A stretch of DNA of 50,571 nt from the NCBI GenBank assembly GCA_018819925.1, contig JAHJPG010000086.1, positions 1 through 50,571 on the forward strand, in the 5' to 3' direction. The notes under the pieces were generated by a model. It was not told the DNA's origin, ran no database searches, and worked only from the letters and a program-made list of their open reading frames with translations. Source of the DNA: Pseudomonadota bacterium. GTDB lineage: Bacteria > Desulfobacterota > Desulfarculia > Desulfarculales > Desulfarculaceae. The position numbers and the translations under genes are program-made. Below, piece by piece: positions 25,403 to 34,948 of the stretch. Positions within the stretch are counted from its first letter, which is position 1. Every line of letters begins with the position of its first letter.

Positions 25403-26053
25403 TCAGCAGACGGCGGACTCGGCCGGTTTAGCGGGCTCGCCAATGGCTCGCCAGACCATATCGAACAACTGGTTGGACTGCCCGGACAGGCTGTCTTTCT
25501 GGCCCCGGTAGACCCACATGAAAAAGCTGCGCTGCACCAGGCCGTGCATGAAGTCCAGGAGCACCTGGGGCCGCACCCCTGAGTTGAGCACCCCGTGCTC
25601 CTGGCCCTGGCGCAGGGTTTCCAGGTACAGGCCGATCATCCTCTTTTGGGCGAAAGTGCGGTTGTTCATCCAGGTTATCAGGGGGACGGTCATGAAGATG
25701 ATGCGCCCCAGGCCGGGGTTGCGCTCGTAATAATCCAGTTGCAGCCAGAAGACCTTGCGCAGTTTTTCCTTGAGATTTTCAATGCCCCGCAGATGGTCCA
25801 CGATACGCTCGGTGAGTCCTTCCATCCATTGATCCACAAAGGCGAACAGCAGCTCTTCCTTGCTGCCGTAGTTTTTGTAGATGGTGCTGAAGCTCACCCC
25901 GGCGGTCTTGGCAAGGGTGCGTACGCTGGCTCGGTGGAAGTCGGCGTTGGAAAAGACTTCCAACACCGCGGCTTGCAGGCGCCGGTGCAGGTCCGGGCCG
26001 AAAAGGTCCCGGGGCCGGCGGTGGTTGGCCTTGGCAACTGCTGGGGTGGGCAT
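25403..26053 (-). CDS. TetR/AcrR family transcriptional regulator
   Basis: A 216-residue regulator. The N-terminal helix-turn-helix is VRTLAKTAGVSFSTIYKNYG (about 46-65), followed by an all-helical ligand-binding/dimerisation region (about 75-205). It is single-cistron on the minus strand, with a 417-base gap upstream and about 215 bases to the kinase gene downstream. The target is unknown; TetR proteins often repress themselves, and the A/T-rich stretch at about 26120-26230 is its probable promoter region. Confidence 0.88.
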   Translation of the reverse strand: MPTPAVAKANHRRPRDLFGPDLHRRLQAAVLEVFSNADFHRASVRTLAKTAGVSFSTIYKNYGSKEELLFAFVDQWMEGLTERIVDHLRGIENLKEKLRKVFWLQLDYYERNPGLGRIIFMTVPLITWMNNRTFAQKRMIGLYLETLRQGQEHGVLNSGVRPQVLLDFMHGLVQRSFFMWVYRGQKDSLSGQSNQLFDMVWRAIGEPAKPAESAVC

Positions 26054-26339
26054 TATAAATTTTCGCTCCTTTGCCTCCCCGGCGTTGGCGGCGAGCCTTC
26101 CGCCTGGGGCGCGGGTTTTACTAGAACATCGTTACGTCAAGAATATACTTGCAATTGCTTAAAATAACTGATCAATAAATTTTATATCTCTTTTATATGG
26201 CATCTATTAGCCGGTGGAGATAACAGCGCTACGCTAAAATCCGCCCGGTGTCAAGCTTTCCGGATTCAAGGATTTGCCGCCTGTCTGGCTCTGTGCCGTG
26301 ATTTTTCGGGGAGGTGGCCGGGCCGTCTAAAATGAATTT

Positions 26340-26366
26340 GGCCCTGGCCGGAGGGCGGCCAGGGCC
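26340..26366 (-). terminator. hairpin downstream of the asparaginase gene, probable terminator
   Basis: A perfect 10-bp stem, GGCCCTGGCC with GGCCAGGGCC, lies 103 bases after the ansB stop, followed on the minus strand by AAATTCATTTT. The T-tract is imperfect. The rest of the gap 26054-26469 shows only an A/T-rich promoter-like part (26120-26230) and no convincing gene. Confidence 0.45.
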
Positions 26367-26469
26367 GGGAAAACGATGAAGAACACAAGGGCCAGGCAAA
26401 GGGGCGGCAGGGCAGTCCGCATGACGGATTTCCCGGGTCCTTTGGCGAGCGATGGATTAAGGACGCTCC

Positions 26470-27525
26470 CTACTTGAAGTACTCGGCCAGCTTCTGCGGG
26501 CTGGTGTTGTTGGCCAAGGCCAGCATCAACAGCAAACGGGCCTTGGGGCCGTCAAAGGCCCGGCTGAGGATGCAACCGGCTTTTTGCATGGTAAGGCCGC
26601 CGCCCTGGTCGCCGTAGATGGGCCAGGCCCCGCCGTGGGCCACCCGGGTGGTGATGACCACCTTCACGCCTTTGCCCAGGGCGTACTGGATGGCCTTGTA
26701 GACCTCGGCGTTGACGTTACCCGCGCCCACGCCGTCCACCACCAGGCCCTTGGCGCCTTTGTCCACGGCATGGCGCACCAGGGCGCCGTCGTCGCCGGCA
26801 AAGGTGGTGAGGTAGGTCACCTTGGGCAGCTTGTCCGGCAGGGGCAGATGGAGCCGGGCCGGGCGGGGATGCCAGCGCTCAACCAACCCGGTCATCACGT
26901 AGCCCAGGTAGCCCTTTTGGCCCGAGTCGAAGGTCTGGGGGTTGGTGGACTGGGTCTTGACCGCCCAGCGGGCCGCGTTTACGTAGTCGTTGAGGGCCAC
27001 CACCACTCCCCAGCCCTGGGCCTGGGGCGAAGTGACCACCCGTACCGCGTTGAGGATGTTGATGGGCCCGTCCGGGCTGGGGTCGGAGGCGTCGCGCATG
27101 GCCCCGGTGAACACCACCGTCTTGTTGCTCTTTAGGGTCAGGTCCAGGAAAAAGGCTCCCTCGGCCATGGTGTCGGTGCCGTGGGTCACCACCACTCCGG
27201 CCACCTCGGGCTTGGCCAACTCGGCCTCCGCCGCCCGGCTGAGTTTGGCCCATATCTCCGGGGTCATCTGGGAGGAGTCGATGTTGCACAGGTTGACAAC
27301 CTTGATGCGGGCCACCTTGTCCAGGCCGGGCACCGCCGCCACCAGGCTGTCGCCGGTAAGGGCGGGCACCGCCCCGCCGCCGGCCCCGGTCTTTTCGGCT
27401 ATGGTGCCGCCGGTGGCCACCACCACCACCAGGGGAAGCTGGGCCATGGCCAGGGCGGGCCAGGCGGCCAGGCACAGGGCCAGGGCCGTTAGAAGGGCAA
27501 AAGGTTTGCGTATTGTCCGGGCCAT
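26470..27525 (-). CDS. ansB: periplasmic type II L-asparaginase
   Basis: Hydrolyses L-asparagine to aspartate and ammonia in the periplasm. 351 residues with a signal peptide (about 1-28, ending AWPALAMAQ). The first catalytic Thr is in VATGGTIAEKTG and the second in VVTHGTDTMAEGA, both intact; YKAIQYALGKGVKVV is typical of the C-terminal domain. Site AGGAGG. It is the last gene of a four-gene minus-strand set with two aspartate/alanine exchangers and aspartate decarboxylase, so its product aspartate should feed the exchanger. Confidence 0.92.
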   Translation of the reverse strand: MARTIRKPFALLTALALCLAAWPALAMAQLPLVVVVATGGTIAEKTGAGGGAVPALTGDSLVAAVPGLDKVARIKVVNLCNIDSSQMTPEIWAKLSRAAEAELAKPEVAGVVVTHGTDTMAEGAFFLDLTLKSNKTVVFTGAMRDASDPSPDGPINILNAVRVVTSPQAQGWGVVVALNDYVNAARWAVKTQSTNPQTFDSGQKGYLGYVMTGLVERWHPRPARLHLPLPDKLPKVTYLTTFAGDDGALVRHAVDKGAKGLVVDGVGAGNVNAEVYKAIQYALGKGVKVVITTRVAHGGAWPIYGDQGGGLTMQKAGCILSRAFDGPKARLLLMLALANNTSPQKLAEYFK

Positions 27526-27553
27526 GCTGAACCTCCTTTATTTCTAGGCGCCG

Positions 27554-29242
27554 CTACAGCGCCTGCATGATCAAGAAGCCCATCACCGTGAGCACCACCG
27601 TGCTCACCGCGTAGGGCACGGGATAGCCCATGGCGGGCAGGGCCGAGTCGGCTTCCTCCATCACCGCCTGCAGGGCGGCGGTGGTGGGGACGCACCCGGT
27701 GCAGGCGCCGATGCAGATGACCGGGTTGAGCCGGATGACGTAAATACCCCAGAGCCAGGCGCACAGGGCCGGGGTGAGGGTGGTGGCCACCCCCACCAAA
27801 AACACCGGCAGGCCGGCGGTCTTGAGCACGTGCAGCACGCTGCTGCCCGCCCCCAGGCCCAGCACCGCCACGAACAGGGTGAGGCCTATGTCCTCCAAGA
27901 TGCCCCGGGCCGCGCCGGGGATGTTGCCGAAGGTGGGGTGGCGGCTGCGCAGGAAGCTGATGATGATGCCTGTGATCAACAGGCCGCCGGCCGAACCCAG
28001 GCTAATGGGCACCCCGAATATTTTCACGGTGATGGCGCCCAGCAGGCCGCCCAGCACCAGCCCCACCGACAGGGTGAGCAGGTCGGTGGTGGCCGAGCGC
28101 CGCACTGCGTAGCCCAGGTACTTGGCCAGGGCGTCCACCCGCGTGGCCACGCCGTCCACCACCAACAGGTCGCCCTTGTTCAGCACGAAACCGAGGCCCA
28201 CCTCCTGGGCCACGCCCGTCCTGATGAGCTTCTTGAGGTAGCAGCCCCGGCCGGCCACCTCGTTGACCTGGCCCAGGGTCTGGCCCGCCGCCTGGCTGCT
28301 GGTGACCATGATCTCCAGGTCCTCGGCCAACAAATCCAATATCTCCTGGTCCGGCTCCTCCGGGCCGATTACCTGGGCCGCCTGGGCCACCAGCTTGAGC
28401 CGTCCGCTAAGGGCGATCAGGTCGCCCATTTGCAGCTTCAGGTCATGGCTGGGGTCCAGCAACTTGCCGCCGCGTTTGATCTTCTCGATGGCCACCGCCT
28501 CCGGATGCTGCTTGGCCAAATCGGCCAGGGGCTTGCCGGCCAGCTCCGAATTGGTCAGCTTGAACGAGCGCAGGTCCCAATAGTGGTACTCGGAAAAATA
28601 GTCGGTGTCCGGGTCGCTCTGGCCGCTTTCCTGGCGCATCTGGGCCTGCAGCTTTTTGGCCTCGGCGGCCAGGTTGTAGCCGAAGATGCGCGGCAGGAGC
28701 TTGTAAAACACGATGAGCCCCACCGTGCCGAAGAGGTAGGTGATGGCGTAAGTGACCGCCACGTTGTTGCTGGCCACCTCCTTGGTGACCCCCTGGGGCA
28801 GGCTGATCATGCCGTTGGCTATGGATTGGGTGGCCGCTCCCAGGGTGGAGGTGTTGGTCATGGCCCCGGCGATGATGCCCGGGGCGATGCCCGGGGCGAA
28901 ATTGAGCCACTTGGAGCAAAAATACACCACCAGGAAGCCGGCCACGCAGGCGGCCAGGGACTGGGTGATGAATTTGAGCCCGTCTTTTTTCATGCCGTCG
29001 AAAAACTGAGGCCCCACTCGAAGGCCCACCGCGTAGATGAATATGGAAAAGCCGATGGTCTTGATCAGGGGCGACACCTCGAAATTGGCCATGCCCACGA
29101 TAAGGCCCACGATAAGCGTTCCCGCCGTGGTGCCCAGCTTGAACCAGCCCAGCTTTATGTGGCCGATGCCGTAGCCCAGGGCGATGACCAGAAACAGCAG
29201 GGTTTCTTCATGAGCCCGGAAGAAATCTACAACCTGGTCCAT
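27554..29242 (-). CDS. aspT: AspT-type aspartate:alanine exchanger (copy 1)
   Basis: Membrane exchanger of the AAE family, 562 residues. Two blocks of about five helices (1-185 and 375-562) surround a central soluble region (about 195-370) with TrkA-C/RCK_C-like repeats. Typical motifs: GLRVGPQFF, AGAMTNTSTLGAA, FLRSRHPTFGNIPGAARG, GACTGCVPTTAAL and GYPVPYAVSTV at the end. AspT swaps external aspartate for internal alanine. A second copy lies immediately upstream. Confidence 0.88.
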   Translation of the reverse strand: MDQVVDFFRAHEETLLFLVIALGYGIGHIKLGWFKLGTTAGTLIVGLIVGMANFEVSPLIKTIGFSIFIYAVGLRVGPQFFDGMKKDGLKFITQSLAACVAGFLVVYFCSKWLNFAPGIAPGIIAGAMTNTSTLGAATQSIANGMISLPQGVTKEVASNNVAVTYAITYLFGTVGLIVFYKLLPRIFGYNLAAEAKKLQAQMRQESGQSDPDTDYFSEYHYWDLRSFKLTNSELAGKPLADLAKQHPEAVAIEKIKRGGKLLDPSHDLKLQMGDLIALSGRLKLVAQAAQVIGPEEPDQEILDLLAEDLEIMVTSSQAAGQTLGQVNEVAGRGCYLKKLIRTGVAQEVGLGFVLNKGDLLVVDGVATRVDALAKYLGYAVRRSATTDLLTLSVGLVLGGLLGAITVKIFGVPISLGSAGGLLITGIIISFLRSRHPTFGNIPGAARGILEDIGLTLFVAVLGLGAGSSVLHVLKTAGLPVFLVGVATTLTPALCAWLWGIYVIRLNPVICIGACTGCVPTTAALQAVMEEADSALPAMGYPVPYAVSTVVLTVMGFLIMQAL

Positions 29243-29316
29243 GGACCAACCCCCTTTTTAACGCCGGGGCACGCGGCCCGGGCGCAAAACGGTTTAGGCA
29301 ATCCGCCGTTGAACAA

Positions 29317-29349
29317 GCCGGGCCGGGAACCTTGCGGCCCCGGCCCGGC
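29317..29349 (-). other. strong hairpin between the two aspT copies
   Basis: A perfect 10-bp stem (GCCGGGCCGG with CCGGCCCGGC) in the 118-base gap between the paralogues. No T-run follows in the direction of transcription, so it may be an mRNA processing/stability element rather than a terminator. Confidence 0.4.
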
Positions 29350-29360
29350 AGGGGGACGAT

Positions 29361-31052
29361 CTATAAGATTTGCAGGATCACGTAGCCCATGACCGTGAGC
29401 AGGATGGTGCTCACCGCATAGGGCACGGGATAGCCCAGGGCCGGCAGGGAGGAGCCCGCCTCTTCGCTGACCGCCTTGAGGGCCGCGGTGATGACTCCCG
29501 CCCCGGTGCAGGCGCCGATGTTGATAACCGGGTTGAGCTTGAGCACGTACAGGCCCCAGAGCCAGGGCAGGATGGCGGTGATCAGGGTTACGGCCACGCC
29601 CACCAGGAGCACGTCCGCGCCCGAGGTCCTGATGACCTCAACCACGCTGGCCCCGGCGCCCAGGCCCACCAGGGCGATGAACAGGGTCAGGCCGATGTCT
29701 TCCAATATCTGCCGGGCCCCGCCGGGGATGTTGCCGAAGGTGGGATGGCGGCTGCGCAGAAAGCTGATGATGATGCCGGCCAAGAGCAGGCCGCCGGCCG
29801 AGCCCAGGCTGATGGGAATCCCGAACAACTTGACGGTGACCGCGCCCAGCAGGCTGCCCAGCACCAAGCCCACCGAAAGGGTGAACAGGTCGGTGACCGC
29901 CGAGCGGTGCACCGCGTAGCCCACGTGCTTGGCCAGGGCCTCCACCCGGGTGGCCACTCCGCTGATAACCAGCAGGTCGCCCTTTTCCAGGGTCATGCCG
30001 TGGTGGACGTGCTGCTCCACCCCGGAGCGTTGCAGGCTCTTGAGGTAGCAGCCCCGGACGTTTTCGTGGCGTCCCAGCTCCACCAGGTTTTTGCCCACCG
30101 CCTCCTTGCTGGTGACCATGACCTCCAAGTCTTCGGCCACCAGGTCCAGCACCTGTTGGTCCGGCTTTTCCGGGCCGATGACCTGGGAAGCCTCGGCCAC
30201 GTCGTTGATGTGGCCGCTAAGGGCGATGATGTCGCCCTTGGCCAATACCACCTCGGGCGTGGGTTCGATGAGCTTATCGCCGCGCTTGATGCGCTCGATG
30301 GCCATGTTCTGAGGGTACTCCTTGGCCAACTCGGCCAGGCTTTTGCCGATCACCGCCGGGCCGGTCACCTCAAAGGATCGCAGGTCCCAGAAGTGGTACT
30401 CGGAAAAGTAGTCGCTGTCCGGGTTGAACTGCGCCCCTCCCTGGTTCAGGGTTTGTTCCAGGGCCTTGGCCTCCTTGGCCAGGTCATAGCCGAACAAGCG
30501 GGGCAGCATCTTGAACAGCACGATGCGGCCCACCGTGCCGAAGAGATAGGTTATGGCATAGGCCACGGCCACGCTGCTCATGGCCATCTCGGCGGTGATG
30601 CCCGGGGGGGGCTTGGCGGCCCCGGAGGTTATGGCCTGCTCGGCCGCGCCCAGGGTGGGGGTGTTGGTCATGGCCCCGGACAGGATGCCCGGGGCGATGC
30701 CGAAATCAAAGCCCCGCCAGGCCGAGAGGATCAACACCACGGCAAAGCCGGAGAAGCAGGCCACCAGGGACATGGTGACCAGCTTCAGGCCGTCTTTTTT
30801 CATGCCCGCGAAAAACTGGGGCCCAACCCTGAGGCCCACGGCGTAGATGAACACCCCGAAGCCGATGCTTTTGACCAGGCTGGAAACCTCGAACTTGGCC
30901 ATGCCGATGAGCAGCCCCACGATCAGGGAGCCGGCAATGGTGCCCAGGGAGAACCAGCCGATCTTGATGTGCCCCAGCAGATAGCCCAGGGCGATCACCA
31001 AAAAGATTAGCACCACCTCGTTGTGGCGTAGGAATTCGATTATTTCCTGCAT
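29361..31052 (-). CDS. aspT: AspT-type aspartate:alanine exchanger (copy 2)
   Basis: A 563-residue paralogue of the neighbouring exchanger, collinear over its whole length: GLRVGPQFF, SGAMTNTPTLGAAEQA, central RCK_C repeats, FLRSRHPTFGNIPGGARQ, GACTGAGVITAALKA and GYPVPYAVSTI. It differs from copy 1 in the last signature (GAGVIT instead of GCVPTT) and in the helix-loop near residue 100. Site GGAGG. It lies 31 bases after aspD, so it is the exchanger most directly coupled to the decarboxylase. Confidence 0.9.
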   Translation of the reverse strand: MQEIIEFLRHNEVVLIFLVIALGYLLGHIKIGWFSLGTIAGSLIVGLLIGMAKFEVSSLVKSIGFGVFIYAVGLRVGPQFFAGMKKDGLKLVTMSLVACFSGFAVVLILSAWRGFDFGIAPGILSGAMTNTPTLGAAEQAITSGAAKPPPGITAEMAMSSVAVAYAITYLFGTVGRIVLFKMLPRLFGYDLAKEAKALEQTLNQGGAQFNPDSDYFSEYHFWDLRSFEVTGPAVIGKSLAELAKEYPQNMAIERIKRGDKLIEPTPEVVLAKGDIIALSGHINDVAEASQVIGPEKPDQQVLDLVAEDLEVMVTSKEAVGKNLVELGRHENVRGCYLKSLQRSGVEQHVHHGMTLEKGDLLVISGVATRVEALAKHVGYAVHRSAVTDLFTLSVGLVLGSLLGAVTVKLFGIPISLGSAGGLLLAGIIISFLRSRHPTFGNIPGGARQILEDIGLTLFIALVGLGAGASVVEVIRTSGADVLLVGVAVTLITAILPWLWGLYVLKLNPVINIGACTGAGVITAALKAVSEEAGSSLPALGYPVPYAVSTILLTVMGYVILQIL

Positions 31053-31083
31053 GTAAGGCCTCCACCTCGACTTGGGACGCTAT

Positions 31084-32685
31084 TTACTTTTTCGCCTTGG
31101 TGTACTCGCCGTAGTACTCCTCGATGAGGCTTTTGATCTGCTTGCCGATCTTCACGTAGGCCTCGTCGTCCAGGTTGGCCAGGGAGACCCGGATGGTCCA
31201 GTCCGGCGCGTCAAAGCCGGCCCCGGGCAAGAGCACCACCTCCCGCTCCTGGGCCAGGCGCAGCACCACGTCCACCGGCTCGAAGCTCTTTTGCAGCCAC
31301 TTGGCGAAGTCCTTGCCGAACTTGGCCTCGGCCAACTCGGCCACGTCTATGGTGGTGTAATAGTGGGCGTCGTAGGGGGTGGAGGTGTAGGCCAGATCCA
31401 GGGCCTTGTACAGGTCGTCGAAGCGCTTGCTGACCACCTTCTGGGCCTGGGCCTTGTACTTGTCCCGCTTGTCCATGAGCTGCATGAGCGAGAACATCAC
31501 CATCTGCACCTGCTGGGGGGTGGAGAGCCCGGCGGTGTGGTTGAGGGCCACCGCCCGGCTGTCGGCCACCATGCGGTCGATGAACTTCATGGAGGGCACG
31601 TCCAGGATCACGCTGCCGTAGCGCTCGCCCAGGGCCTTCTTGTCCGCTTTGGACAGCTTGGCGATGGCCTTGTCGAAGATGTTGTCCTGGTGGATGGCGA
31701 TGGCGCCCAGGCGCCAGCCGGTGGCCCCGAAGTATTTGGAGAAGGAGTAGACGCAGATGGTGTTTTTGGGGCAGGTGGCCATGAGGGAGCGGAAGCCGTT
31801 GACAAAGGTGCCGTAAACGTCGTCAGTGAGGATGATCAGGTCCTTGCGCTTGGTTTTCACCAGCTTGCCCAGATATTCCAGGTCCGCCGGGGCCATGCTC
31901 ACCGAAGGGGGGTTGCTGGGGTTGACCAGGAAGAAGGCCTTCACCTTGGGATCGGCCAGCTTTTTAAGCTCCTCGGGCGGCACTTGCCAGTCATTGTGCT
32001 CGTCGCCCATGATATCCACCTCCACCAACTCGTAGTCGTTGAGGTGGGGAATTTCCAGGTAGGGCGTGAAGATGGGGGTGCCCAGGGCGATCTTGTCTCC
32101 CTTGTGCAGCAGCTTGTTTTCGCTGAGGGAGTTGAAGATGTAGCACATGGCGGCGGTGCCGCCCTCCACGGCGAAGAGGTCGAAATCGCCCGCCGGGGGA
32201 TCGCCAGCGCACATCTCCTTGTCCAGGTACTTGCGCACCACCTTCTCCGACAGGCTCAACATGCGGTCGGGAGTGGGATAGGTGTCGGCCAGGATGCCCC
32301 CCACCATTTCAATCAAGAAATCTTGTTGGTCAAGCCCCATGGCTTTTACGTAGGTGAGGGATTTGCGCAGGAAATCCACCCCCGGCTCCTCTTTGTGGGC
32401 GGAGCACCATTTGCGGAAGCGGTTCAGCATTCCCTTGTCCTGGGGATGTCCACCCATGCCCGGCAGGGCGAAGGTGCGCTGGGACTCGGCCACCGCGAAC
32501 TGGCCCAGGCAGAAGAAGGCCTTGCGGGGCTCCACCGCGGTCCAGTTGGGATTGCCCCGGCCGGCGTTGAGCATCATGTGGTCATGGGAGGAACTGGCCA
32601 GCTCAATGAGGCGGTTCTTAAGCTGAAAAGGGCTCAGGCGCTCCAGTTTTTTTTCTTGCCTCCTCACGGAATCTTTTTTGGCCAT
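31084..32685 (-). CDS. aspD: aspartate 4-decarboxylase / aspartate aminotransferase AspD
   Basis: PLP-dependent fold-type I enzyme converting L-aspartate to L-alanine and CO2. 533 residues from MAKKDSVRR at 32685 (site GGAG); an in-frame start at 32745 is less likely. Motifs: LNAGRGNPNW near the N-terminus, FLVNPSNPPS, LTDDVYGTF (PLP-ring Asp) and YSFSKYFGATGWRLG with Lys317 as the Schiff-base lysine. The extra length over ordinary aminotransferases and the AGRGNPNW start are typical of AspD. With AspT it forms a decarboxylation cycle that consumes cytoplasmic protons. Confidence 0.9.
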   Translation of the reverse strand: MAKKDSVRRQEKKLERLSPFQLKNRLIELASSSHDHMMLNAGRGNPNWTAVEPRKAFFCLGQFAVAESQRTFALPGMGGHPQDKGMLNRFRKWCSAHKEEPGVDFLRKSLTYVKAMGLDQQDFLIEMVGGILADTYPTPDRMLSLSEKVVRKYLDKEMCAGDPPAGDFDLFAVEGGTAAMCYIFNSLSENKLLHKGDKIALGTPIFTPYLEIPHLNDYELVEVDIMGDEHNDWQVPPEELKKLADPKVKAFFLVNPSNPPSVSMAPADLEYLGKLVKTKRKDLIILTDDVYGTFVNGFRSLMATCPKNTICVYSFSKYFGATGWRLGAIAIHQDNIFDKAIAKLSKADKKALGERYGSVILDVPSMKFIDRMVADSRAVALNHTAGLSTPQQVQMVMFSLMQLMDKRDKYKAQAQKVVSKRFDDLYKALDLAYTSTPYDAHYYTTIDVAELAEAKFGKDFAKWLQKSFEPVDVVLRLAQEREVVLLPGAGFDAPDWTIRVSLANLDDEAYVKIGKQIKSLIEEYYGEYTKAKK

Positions 32686-32787
32686 GACTTTGTCTCCAGA
32701 TAGGTAAAGGGACGTTAGCTCACCGGCGGCCCCTTTTGAGGTCATTGGTTTTGGTCTTTACCCGCGGTGCGCCTTAAACACCCGTTC

Positions 32788-32816
32788 ATTGTAACCCATT
32801 AGGGCTGCTTAACTAA
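32788..32816 (-). promoter_or_regulatory. candidate promoter of aspD-aspT-aspT-ansB
   Basis: On the minus strand, TTAGTT, 17 bases, then TACAAT (5/6 to the -10 consensus), about 100 bases before the AspD start. The remainder of the gap (32817-33052) is G+C-rich with no convincing gene; it must also hold the promoter of the divergent GGDEF-EAL gene. Confidence 0.35.
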
Positions 32817-33052
32817 AGCCGTTTGAGCGGGGAGGGCGGTTTATGTCTCCGCCGTAACGGGAGGCGGCCGGGCGGCGGGTGGCCCGAAGGGGTGCGGGCT
32901 TTGCCGCCCAACTAACCAAGGCCCACCCCGGCCGCCTGGCTCATGTGGCCCTGGCGGCAGGGGCCATGCACCGGCCCTTGCCATAAAGGGGTGACGAATG
33001 CTAATTTAGCGGCCAACTTGGGTATAGTGCCCTTAAACCTGTTGAGGTACAC

Positions 33053-34888
33053 GTGGTTTCAAACAAATCCAATCCCACGGTTGAATGGCGGCGGCGTTTG
33101 AGTGCCGCCTTGCGGGAGATGAATCTTAACCCGGCCCAACAGGCGCGGTTGGAGGAGATCGTTGAACAAGAACTGACGGTTTTGGAGCAGCTTCACGGGG
33201 AACTGACCCTCTGCCGCCAGCACACCCGCCTGCTGGAACAGGTCCTGGAGGGCACCAGCGAGGGCATCGCGGTCACCGACTCCCAAGGGTGCATCCAGAT
33301 GGTCAATGCCTCCTTTTGCGGCCTCACCGGCCTCAGCGGCGACCAGGCCCGGGGCAAGCATATCCACCGGATCAATTGCCACGAGGAGGCCGGGGATAAG
33401 TTCGCCCTTGTTTTCGCGGCCCTGGAGGACCAGAGCGCCTGGGGGGGCGAAATGGTGCATCGGCGCTCCGACGGCCACCAGTTCCACCAGTGGCTCAGTG
33501 TGGCCCGCATGGGAGGTGGCCAAGATGAACGCCTGGTTTGGGCCCTGCGCGACATAAGCGAGATCAAAACCTCCGAGGAAAGAATCACCTATCTGGCCTA
33601 TCACGACGCCCTCACCGGATTGCCCAACCGCCGGCTGTTCAGCGACCGCTTGGAAGTGGCCATAGCCACCGCGACCCGCAAAAAGCAGCGACTGGCTCTT
33701 TTGTTTTTGGATCTGGACAACTTCAAGCATGTTAACGACGGCCTGGGACACGCCGCCGGGGATGAGTTGTTACAGGAAACCTCCCGCCGCCTGCGCGGCA
33801 AGGTGCGAGACGAGGACACCGTGGCCCGCCTGGGGGGCGACGAGTTCATCCTGCTTTTGGTGGGGGTGCAAGAAGCCGAATACGCCGCGGTGGTGGCCCA
33901 GCGCGTACTGGACGATCTGGCCCGGCCCTTCCGCCTGCGGGGGAAGGAGTTTTACCTGTCGGCCAGCGTGGGAATAACCCTGTTCCCCGATGACGGCAGC
34001 GAGGCCGAAGGCCTGATGGCCAACGCGGACATGGCCATGTACCGGGCCAAGGCGGCGGGCCGCAACAATTACAAGCTGTTCACTCCGGCCCTCAACGAGA
34101 AGGTTCAGCGGCGCATGGCCTTGGAAGGCGCCCTGCGCCAGGCCATCGGCAACCAGGAATTTTTGGTGCACTACCAGCCCAAGGTGGAGTTGGCCCAGGG
34201 CCGGGTGGTGGGCATGGAGGCCCTGGTGCGCTGGGAGCGGCCCGGCCACGGCCTGGTGAGCCCGGGCGAGTTCATCCCCCTGGCCGAGGACACCGGGCAA
34301 ATCGTGGCCATCGGGCGTTGGGTGCTGGAACAGGCCTGCCGCCAGGCCAAGGCCTGGCACGACAAGGGCCACCGGGACCTGGCGGTGTCGGTGAACCTGT
34401 CGCCGCGCCAGTTTCAGCAAAAAGACCTGGTGCCTTTGGTTACCGACACCCTGGGCGCCAGCGGGCTGGACCCGCGCAGCCTGGAGCTGGAGGTGACCGA
34501 GAGCATGCTCATGTCCTCGGTGGACGACGCCATCGTGACCCTGAACGAACTAAGCGCCCTGGGGGTTCGCCTTTCCATGGACGACTTCGGCAAGGGCTAT
34601 TCCAACCTCTACTACCTGAAGCACTTCCCCATGGACACCCTGAAGATCGACCGCTCATTCGTGCGCGACGTGGCCGTGGAGCCGGACGACGCCTCCATAG
34701 TGGACACCATCATCAACATGAGCAGGAGCCTGAAGCTGAATGTGATCGCCGAGGGGGTGGAAGACACCGATCAGCTGCGTTTCCTCAGGGAGCGCAGTTG
34801 CGACCAGATGCAGGGCTTTTTGTTCAGCCGGCCCCTGCCCCCGGACCAGATAACCCAGATGCTGACCAGCGGGTTGCGGCTGCACTGA
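33053..34888 (+). CDS. PAS-GGDEF-EAL c-di-GMP signalling protein
   Basis: A 611-residue protein, GTG start with a TGAGGT site. A helical N-terminus (about 1-60) is followed by a PAS domain (about 62-175, GTSEGIAVTDSQGCIQMVN), a GGDEF domain with intact RLGGDEF (261-265) and DALTGLPNRRLF, and an EAL domain with intact EALVRW (389-394), DDFGKGYSNLYYLK and VIAEGVED. Both the diguanylate cyclase and phosphodiesterase sites look functional, so direction of activity cannot be told. No membrane helix; cytoplasmic. It converges with an HD-GYP gene. Confidence 0.9.
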   Translation: MVSNKSNPTVEWRRRLSAALREMNLNPAQQARLEEIVEQELTVLEQLHGELTLCRQHTRLLEQVLEGTSEGIAVTDSQGCIQMVNASFCGLTGLSGDQARGKHIHRINCHEEAGDKFALVFAALEDQSAWGGEMVHRRSDGHQFHQWLSVARMGGGQDERLVWALRDISEIKTSEERITYLAYHDALTGLPNRRLFSDRLEVAIATATRKKQRLALLFLDLDNFKHVNDGLGHAAGDELLQETSRRLRGKVRDEDTVARLGGDEFILLLVGVQEAEYAAVVAQRVLDDLARPFRLRGKEFYLSASVGITLFPDDGSEAEGLMANADMAMYRAKAAGRNNYKLFTPALNEKVQRRMALEGALRQAIGNQEFLVHYQPKVELAQGRVVGMEALVRWERPGHGLVSPGEFIPLAEDTGQIVAIGRWVLEQACRQAKAWHDKGHRDLAVSVNLSPRQFQQKDLVPLVTDTLGASGLDPRSLELEVTESMLMSSVDDAIVTLNELSALGVRLSMDDFGKGYSNLYYLKHFPMDTLKIDRSFVRDVAVEPDDASIVDTIINMSRSLKLNVIAEGVEDTDQLRFLRERSCDQMQGFLFSRPLPPDQITQMLTSGLRLH

Positions 34889-34913
34889 GCCACGCCCTCC
34901 GGCAGCATTCCAC

Positions 34914-34948
34914 GGCCCCCCCTTTTCAGGCGGGGGCCAAACTTTTTT
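34914..34948 (+). terminator. rho-independent terminator of the GGDEF-EAL gene
   Basis: A GGCCCCC/GGGGGCC stem followed after four bases by TTTTTT (34943-34948). The T-run touches the stop codon of the convergent HD-GYP gene. Confidence 0.7.
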
